A stretch of DNA of 64,000 bases from Excoecaria cochinchinensis (lineage: Eukaryota > Streptophyta > Magnoliopsida > Malpighiales > Euphorbiaceae). Positions 58,183 to 64,000 of the stretch are shown piece by piece. The position numbers and the translations under genes were made by a program. Positions within the stretch are counted from its first letter, which is position 1. Each line of letters starts with the position of its first letter. The notes under the pieces were generated by a model, which saw nothing but the letters and a program-made list of their open reading frames with translations, made no database searches and was not told the DNA's origin. The stretch is taken from NCBI GenBank assembly GCA_947683425.1, contig CANTUQ010000158.1, forward strand, positions 1,984,001 to 2,048,000. Direction: 5' to 3'.

Positions 58183-58579
58183 CAGGTGGCAGGTTTGCTT
58201 TTGTTCGAAGTTTTGTATCTTGTTTAGCTTTTGTAATTTAGAATTTTTGTATATCTATGTAATATGTATATGTAATGATAGGTAAAGATTCTGATGTAAT
58301 ATTTTAAGCTATGTAAATATTTGCACCTTTAGGTATCTTTCTTATAAGGTTTCTGTTGTATGATTATAAGTATGCATGTATGTATGTTCAGTATCACTCT
58401 TCTTTCTCTCAAAGTTTTTAATTATCTTGGATATGTCATTGTATTTATGTGATGTTTACTTGTTTACTCTAGTGGGATGTGACACTCCTATCTATCTTGG
58501 ATTCTTCTTCCTCTAATCCAAAGAGAAGTCTCCATAGTATAGGTTGGGGTGTGACAATATAAAACCTACTAATAGTTAC

Positions 58580-58763
58580 CCAAAAATAATTCTTTTAATG
58601 TCATTTGAGACACAACGACATAATTGTCCAATTTACCGAAACTTTTGAATTAATGACGGTTGTGTCATTTTTGACACTTCCATCACTAAATCAAACACAT
58701 TCGGTTTTCGCTACACCCTAAACTTTTCTTAATCTGACTAGGGTGTATTTTGGGGTGTTACAA
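58580..58763 (-). repeat. LTR-F, 5' end
   Basis: It ends at 58763 in the complement of TGTAACACCCC, a chromovirus LTR start. Joined across AthE to 34442, it continues LTR-F. It includes an imperfect repeat of 'aatgtcatttgagacac' and 'gtgtcatttttgacac', the latter forming a short dyad. No coding content. Confidence 0.7.
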
Positions 58764-59762
58764 AATCATTTTCTAAAAATTCAGTCAAACCTTGGTCAAA
58801 CTCTGGTTCAAATAAACTGAACCAGAGGCCAACTTCAAAATGACTTTCGGATGCCTAATTGACTCCATTTTCACTCCAAATTATACCACCGGACACCTTA
58901 TCACATGCACTTTCAATGGTCTAATAAAATGTTTTTGACTACTGGCTTCTCGGGAGGTCACCCATCAGGGACTCCCTAGCTAGAGCTCGTTTAACATTTC
59001 TTCTCCATTGTCTTTTAGGACCCAATCACTAATATTTTCATATGAAATTCAAACTATAAAGTCTACAGATTTCACTGATCACTACTGACCCCTTATTCGG
59101 GCCATTACATACATGACTTCTAAAGGCCAACATAATATCATTTTCAGCCATCATAGCCTTCTAAACATGTTTTTCGCTATAGGTTAACTCTACATCGACG
59201 CAAATTTCATAATAATTGGATTCAAAATTAAGGAATTATGGCCAAAGGAACCCAACCTGCTCTAAAGGCCTCCTACAAGATTTAGTTACACTTAAGTACA
59301 CTTTTGAAGACTTTAAGGCCCTCAAATCAACATGACCATTTCTATAACAATTATGGGCACATATCTAAGGAACCTAATCCCATTAACCTCATTCATTTTA
59401 GTGTCATAAAACTCAAGTTATGACACATACAATTATAGTAGGTCAATTTACCCTACAAGACCAGTTTTACTCTAACAAGCTAGTCCAGTTTGAAGTCAAC
59501 TAAATTTGATCAACCAATTCTCCAAACTCACACAACACTACCCTATTATACACATAAACACCTCGACATTCTCAATTCCATATTAAGCTTTCAAATATTC
59601 ACAATTAACATGGAAATTTCACAAATCTCCTAAAAATAGGGTTACATGCTCAAGTCATCAAACTCATGGTAATCCAATTAGCACAATAAATACATCACTT
59701 CAATTTAGTTAATCACATCAAATAATTACACCCTTTTCACTCAATTGGACACACAATACAAC
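58764..59762. other. Unassigned host segment I, A+T-rich, probably old retrotransposon sequence
   Basis: It lies between the starts of LTR-F and LTR-H and predates both. No LTR ends, no ORF and no palindromic words are visible. It resembles in style the noncoding mid-part of LTR-F near 33300-33720. Apart from the 5S-like stretch at 58937-58994 I see nothing identifiable. Confidence 0.5.
58937..58994 (-). ncRNA. Degenerate 5S rRNA-like fragment
   Basis: The plus-strand core GGGAGGTCACCCATC matches the complement of plant 5S rRNA. The match extends with substitutions and small gaps on both sides (CTTCTC before it; a CTAGCTAGAGCTCGTTTAAC block after it, where 5S has CTAGCCCAAGCACGCTTAAC). This covers the internal promoter region and 3' half. 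The 5' third of 5S is absent, so it is not a functional gene. It could derive from a 5S-carrying TRIM such as Cassandra or from another 5S-derived repeat. Confidence 0.5.
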
Positions 59763-60175
59763 TGTAACTGTAACACCCCTTACCCGTACTTAGGCGATCC
59801 CATCCGATAAGGAGTGAGATGCCGTATGAGTAAAGGTGCCACCACACAGATATAGAATATACATACATTCATACATAAGCATACATACCAAAATACAGGG
59901 TAATTTAAAACTTTACAAAACCATTCATGAAATAAGCTGATCATGCATTAATATAATGGAAATCATTACATTACTGTTTCATCAACCCGGAGGTACAAAA
60001 GATAATTACATATCCAAAATATATATATACAAATGCGGAAGCTATTACAAAACTGAATTACGAGAGTTCTATATAAAAATAATCATCGAGATACAAAAAT
60101 AGGCCCTATTCTAATGACCCAACTATGTTGGCTTCATTGGTTGCTACTCTCCCAAGCAAACTCCTTCCGCGCCTG

Positions 60176-60213
60176 CACGGGTAAACACACCGTGCTAAGC
60201 GATAAACGCTTAG
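60176..60213 (-). promoter_or_regulatory. Twin hairpin of S4
   Basis: CACGGgtaaacacacCGTG (60176-60194, outer four pairs intact) and CTAAGCG-ataaa-CGCTTAG (60195-60213, perfect). Confidence 0.85.
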
Positions 60214-60511
60214 TGGGGAAACACACATATAGCATAAGGACAACCATTCACAACGGTCGTCAAGGCACACATACAGATGATATAATCAGATTACGCATTA
60301 CACAAGAGTAAGAACATATGATCATGTAAACATATATAGTCATACCTTTAATAAAGTTCCACTGTCTTCATAACATCTATTAATAAACATATTCGAATAA
60401 TACAGTTTCATACTTAACAAAGCAATTCAAAAGACAAAGTGCCTGCTGACTCAAAGTAGTGGATAATGAGTAAATAAAAAATACTTTACGGGTACGAGCC
60501 GATTACAAATA

Positions 60512-60692
60512 GTACCTTACGGGTACGAATCGAGAAACCAATTTTTACTTTTAATTTCCACAAAACATTTCCAAAGGGGACCTTAAACAAGATCCAAACA
60601 CAAAGGGGTTCGCGAGGAACCAAGCGGGGACCTGATTGGGGTCCAAACTAAACGAAGGGCTGCAGTTAAAAGACTCCATTAGGCATGCCTAA
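60512..60692 (-). promoter_or_regulatory. Hairpin row in S4
   Basis: GTACC-ttacg-GGTAC (60512-60526), GGAcCTTaaacAAGATCC (60578-60595), GGTTC-gcgag-GAACC (60607-60621), GGACC-tgattgg-GGTCC (60628-60644) and TTAGGCATGCCTAA (60679-60692). Confidence 0.9.
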
Positions 60693-60899
60693 CTATCCAC
60701 TAGACTGACTCTTGCAGGCTATGCATAAACCATTCAATTCATTCAATAACATTCCAAATTACATATGTACATTTTTGCATACATAAAGACATATTCATAT
60801 AATTCATAAGTTAACAGATATAAGGCTTATGGTCACCAAAGGAAACAGGAGTTCAAAACCACACGAACACGCCAAAGGAAACTCATTCAGCATAACAAG

Positions 60900-61290
60900 A
60901 CTGTCGCGCTCGCGACAGAGACCATAGTCTCTTCGGAGTGCGTGCGCGACGGACTTCGTGATCGCGGGAGAGGAGGGAACAGCCGGACTCTGTCGCGCTC
61001 GTGACTATGTCGCGATCGCGACATAAACTAATATTTTGCCATCACGGGCTTGCGATGGATCGCGTGGTCGCGACAGCACAGGCCAGTATTGCGCTCTGTC
61101 GCGATCACGACTTCGTCGCCTTCGCGATAGAGAGCACCTTAACTTTTGCTATCGTGATCTCGCGACCGAGTCGCGTGCTCGCGACAGCACAGGCCAAGAT
61201 CACCGGTCTCTGTCGCACTTGCGACGGCAGGCCAAGATCACCGGTCTCTGTCGCACTCGCAACGGTGTCGCGATCACGACAGAGTTGGGA
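60900..61290. repeat. Palindromic word array in S4
   Basis: CTGTCGCGCTCGCGACAG (single) lies at about 60901-60918. Doublets lie at about 60988-61022, 61094-61130 and 61242-61283, plus a local duplication of 'aggccaagatcaccggtctctg'. It is the same ordered array as in S3 and ChrB, read on the other strand, with the fourth doublet reduced to a single word. Confidence 0.88.
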
Positions 61291-62907
61291 TCTGCAAAAT
61301 CTGCAGAATTCTGCAGATTTCTTCCTCTTCTAAAACACACCCACAACACACAATTCACACTCAAATGGTCTCTTACCTCAAATCCAGCCACCCATCAACA
61401 TCAATAGGCATAATATAACATTTATCAATAATTAATTTCACACCAATCATCAATTCAAACTCACAATACCAATGATTTCCAAAACCCACAAATTGCAGCA
61501 AAAACCACATCAATCCTCAAAATCACTACAATAATCCCATACTCATGCAACATTACTTTACCCAAACACAAACCCATAACATACATGCCTTATCAAGAAC
61601 ATATCACCACCCAATTCCAGAAATCACCAAGAACACATGCATAAACACATTTACATATAAAACAATGAATTTCCCAAACCTTCAAATCCTTTGCTCCTAG
61701 TGCTTAGATCCACTACTTCCAGCTATTTCCTTGCCCTTTGGGTCACGGGGAGGCTCAACTAACATCAAATCAAATAAGAAGAACACAAAACACAACCCTA
61801 ACATCAAAACACAACCCTAACATCAAAACCCAAAACCATAAAATAGAAAAAGAATAGAAGATGAAGAACTAAATGAAGAAAAGAAGAGCCAATGCAATGG
61901 ATTTACCTCAAAAATGCTAAAGAATGATCAATCCCCACCAACTAAGCCTTGATTCCAAGCTAGGGTTCTTAGAGGAAGAGAAAAGGAAGAAGAAGAGGGT
62001 GAGGGAGAAGAAGAACGGGAAATGAAGACAGCCACCGTCCCCTCCTCTTCTCTTTTCATTTTCTTTTTCCTTAACCCTAGACAAGTGTCACTTCTCTATT
62101 GGTGGGATTTGATCACACACACCCAAAAGACATGCATCACATACACACAAGACACTCCCAACTAATGCATACCCTATAAATGTGCAAATGCTCACACATA
62201 ATATTAACCCACTAGTGCACATCTTACTATGGTATGATCAACCACACATAATGCAACTCCCATGAACACACCCTATAATGGTGCACTCATGCACACACAA
62301 ATCTGTCCCAACTAATTCACACCATAGTGCTACACATGCACACACACGCACTAAAAAAAAACCCCAAATTATGTAATATTCCCAAAATGCCCTTATGATC
62401 ATGCCAAAACACCTACAAATACATACACACATATGGTTCATTCTACTAGGGGGCAAACGGGGTGTGACAGTAACACCCCTTAACTATACGTAGGGGAGCT
62501 CACCCGTATGGGGCAGTGAGTGTCCGCATAGCTAATACCAAACCGAACAAAGTGAAGCACTTATAACTAAAGCATAAAAGAAACATCAACATAATATCAC
62601 AAAAGGAACAAACTAAAACTTTTCATAATATAAAATATTCAAAAGACTACCAACTGAATTTTTGAAATCTCTTTTATTGATATACCAAAATATCCATTAC
62701 AAAGTTGAAGTACAGAATTACATGATTCCTTGCATAATTACAATATACATAACTGAAAGCATTATAAAATCAGATACATCACAAAAGGCTTACATCAGAA
62801 TACAAAATACAAATACAAATTCCTATACTATAAAAACTCTCTCTATTATGTTGGCCCTAATAGTTGCAGATTGGACTACCCAAAAACTCTGACTGCTTCA
62901 ACACGTG

Positions 62908-62944
62908 CACGAATGAAATACCCGTGCTAAGCGATAACACTTAG
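62908..62944 (-). promoter_or_regulatory. Twin hairpin of LTR-H (partly decayed)
   Basis: CACG..CGTG outer pairs (62908-62926) and CTAAG-cgataaca-CTTAG (62927-62944). Confidence 0.78.
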
Positions 62945-63206
62945 TGGGGAACACAAGCAATGAACGACCACTCACAGTGGACGTCAAAATGCAATTCGCA
63001 TACAAATGACATATATATATATCAGTGAAGTAATACCAAACCATCCATATGATACACACATATATATACATCATATTTAATAACATCAATTGAACAAACC
63101 GCATAACATTAATATACTGAATCACAGCAATTTGCATCACATTAAGCAAACACATAGGTAAGATAAGCCTGCACTTTCAGAGTGGTGGATAACGAGTGAA
63201 TGCATG

Positions 63207-63414
63207 GTACCCATAGGTACAAAAATAATTTTTTTCTAAATGCATAGATACTTGTAGGTACGAAAAAAACTTCTTTTCTTTTCATATCAAAACATTTTTG
63301 CATGGGATCTTAAAAAAGATCCAAATTCTTAGGGATCGTGAGGATCTAAATGGGGACCTGACCAGGGTCCAGAACGCATAGGTTGCAGCTAACTGAACTC
63401 TATAGGCATGCCTA
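63207..63414 (-). promoter_or_regulatory. Hairpin row in LTR-H
   Basis: GTACC-cata-GGTAC (63207-63220), GGATCTTaaaaAAGATCC (63305-63322), GATC-gtgag-GATC (63334-63346; both arms changed relative to GGTTC/GAACC), GGACC-tgaccag-GGTCC (63354-63370) and TAGGCATGCCTA (63403-63414). Confidence 0.88.
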
Positions 63415-63564
63415 TCTATCCACTTACTTGACTATTGCAGGCTAGGATAATCATTCAGATATTATTCACATGATAAAACATATGACATTTTATGCATGGA
63501 AACATGCTTGAAACATAAGTGAAAAACCATGCAAAGTACTAATATAATAAACATTTAAAAATAG

Positions 63565-63800
63565 GGGAGCATCGCGCTCGCGGCATATGTTGATCGCTCA
63601 TAGGTACACACTCTAGACAGTCAACTGCACTCGTGAGGGAAGCCAAAAATGGCCTCTGTTATGCTCGTGACAGAGGGCATGAAAGTTCCTGTCGCGAACG
63701 CACTCGAGATGTGAGGAGCTAGGCTACCGACCTCTCTGTCACGCTCGCGACCGACGTTACATTCATGACAAAGAGCACCTCAACTAGAGCTTGGGAATGC
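63565..63800. repeat. Weak palindromic words in LTR-H
   Basis: Decayed TCGCGCTCGCG, CTGTCGCGAACGC and CTGTCACGCTCGCGAC words are scattered here, often with only one arm recognisable. The location in the LTR matches the arrays of S4 and ChrB. Confidence 0.65.
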
Positions 63801-64000
63801 ACGCTCTGCTGTGCTAGCGATGGAATTGTGTTTCTGGGTCAGATTCCGATCTCAACAACTCTTTAATGCCAAATTCCTCTGAAAACCAACCCATCACTAA
63901 AATTAGCTCAACCTAAGCAATATAAGTCACTCAAACCTATTTCTAAACATTCAATCAAGGTTTTATATTAATTAAAAGTGATTATACAAGCAGAATTAAA

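Larger units (their letters stand above)
54800..58556 (+). mobile_element. S3: solo chromovirus LTR (3,757 bp) with perfect TSD
   Basis: It starts TGTAACACCCCAAATCGAGC and ends GGTTGGGGTGTGACA. ATATA flanks it at 54795-54799 and 58557-58561. The start aligns with ChrB and S2, while the last ~100 bp differ from them. It contains the four-doublet palindromic array (56751-57093) and an earlier word at 56204-56243, the hairpin row (57408-57604) and the twin hairpin (58145-58182). Confidence 0.93.
34443..58574 (-). mobile_element. AthE: Athila-lineage element (minus strand) with three insertions
   Basis: On the minus strand: 5' LTR (58574-53548, interrupted by S3), tRNA-Asp-type primer site, gag, [ChrB], integrase part of pol, ORF1 interrupted by S2, two polypurine tracts, 3' LTR (35786-34443). 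The flanks GTCAC (34438-34442) and GTTAC (58575-58579) are the TSD with one C-to-T change. Protease, RT and RNase H are missing at the ChrB junction. LTR-F sequence continues on both sides. Confidence 0.9.
53548..58574 (-). repeat. AthE 5' LTR, split by solo LTR S3
   Basis: 53548-54794 aligns with the AthE 3' LTR. The remaining end of the LTR (58562-58574) lies after S3. The outer terminus reads TATTAG on the minus strand instead of TGTTAG, one G-to-A change. Palindromic words lie at 54511-54605. Confidence 0.9.
59769..62469 (-). mobile_element. S4: solo chromovirus LTR (2,701 bp, minus strand) with perfect TSD
   Basis: On the minus strand it starts TGTCACACCCCGTTTGCC at 62469, the same family as the ChrA LTR, and ends GGGGTGTTACA at 59769. 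GTAAC flanks it at 59764-59768 and 62470-62474, and these bases are the terminal bases of LTR-H. It contains the twin hairpin (60176-60213), hairpin row (60512-60692) and palindromic array (60900-61290). Confidence 0.93.
59763..64000 (-). repeat. LTR-H: chromovirus LTR (minus strand), runs off the right edge, contains S4
   Basis: The 3' terminus reads TGTAAC at 59763-59768 and resumes as ACACCCCTTAACTATACG... after S4 (59769-62469 plus TSD). From 62475 it shows the twin hairpin (62908-62944), hairpin row (63207-63414) and weak palindromic words (63565-63800), so about 1.5 kb of the LTR is inside the window. The 5' end is off-window. Candidate TSD ACAAC (59758-59762) cannot be tested here. Confidence 0.82.

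Noticed and set aside
58937..58994. Functional 5S rRNA gene
   Set aside because: Only the 3' half is recognisable, with many substitutions; no complete gene or terminator.
1..64000. A host gene or a non-transposon system
   Set aside because: Every stretch with family-level protein motifs belongs to gag, pol or Athila ORF1. The remaining sequence is LTR, leader or decayed noncoding DNA. I found no exon-like host coding region, though short exons could escape reading by eye.

Overview
This 64 kb window is plant repeat DNA. I find no host protein-coding gene, rRNA gene or tRNA gene. Everything recognisable is a Ty3/gypsy LTR retrotransposon of three plant lineages: Tat/Ogre-like (TatA, TatB, TatC), Athila (AthD, AthE) and Tekay/Del-type chromoviruses (ChrA, ChrB, four solo LTRs S1-S4, and partial LTRs F and H). 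The lineage mix, the plant tRNA-type primer sites and the decay through in-frame stops point to methylated heterochromatin of an angiosperm with a large genome, probably a eudicot. The species cannot be named from the sequence.

The layout is a nest that can be peeled apart by LTR ends and 5-bp target-site duplications (TSDs). An unassigned segment (58764-59762, with a 5S rRNA-like stretch) hosts LTR-F (minus strand; pieces 31340-34442 and 58580-58763) and LTR-H (minus strand, 59763 to the right edge). LTR-F hosts AthD (right end 31339) and AthE (34443-58574). TatB (13343-17614) sits inside the AthD 5' LTR, ChrA (4350-13342) inside the TatB gag gene, and TatA (left edge to 4349) inside the ChrA gag gene. 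Solo LTR S1 (8553-11214) sits inside the ChrA 3' LTR. TatC (20340-27841) sits in the AthD interior. AthE contains S2 (37450-41421), ChrB (43253-51735) and S3 (54800-58556). S4 (59769-62469) sits six bases inside the end of LTR-H. The deepest path has six layers.

Coding content is mostly broken. TatC is the exception: it has LTRs differing by under about 2%, a perfect TSD (GATAG) and an uninterrupted 468-codon gag, but no polymerase, so it looks like a young gag-only element that would need enzymes from a relative. ChrA keeps recognisable protease, RT, RNase H, integrase and chromodomain, all interrupted by stops. Both Athila elements have lost most of pol.

The least ordinary signals are in the noncoding parts. 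(1) Chromovirus LTRs carry a row of short hairpins whose sequence changes while pairing is kept, followed by a near-invariant twin hairpin. (2) LTRs of all three lineages carry arrays of short GC-rich palindromic words; the two ChrB LTRs differ by collapse of four word doublets into four single words. (3) The TatC LTR contains an exact 18-nt complement of its own primer-binding site within a 128-nt hairpin. These are reported as observations with proposed tests; their functions are not known to me.
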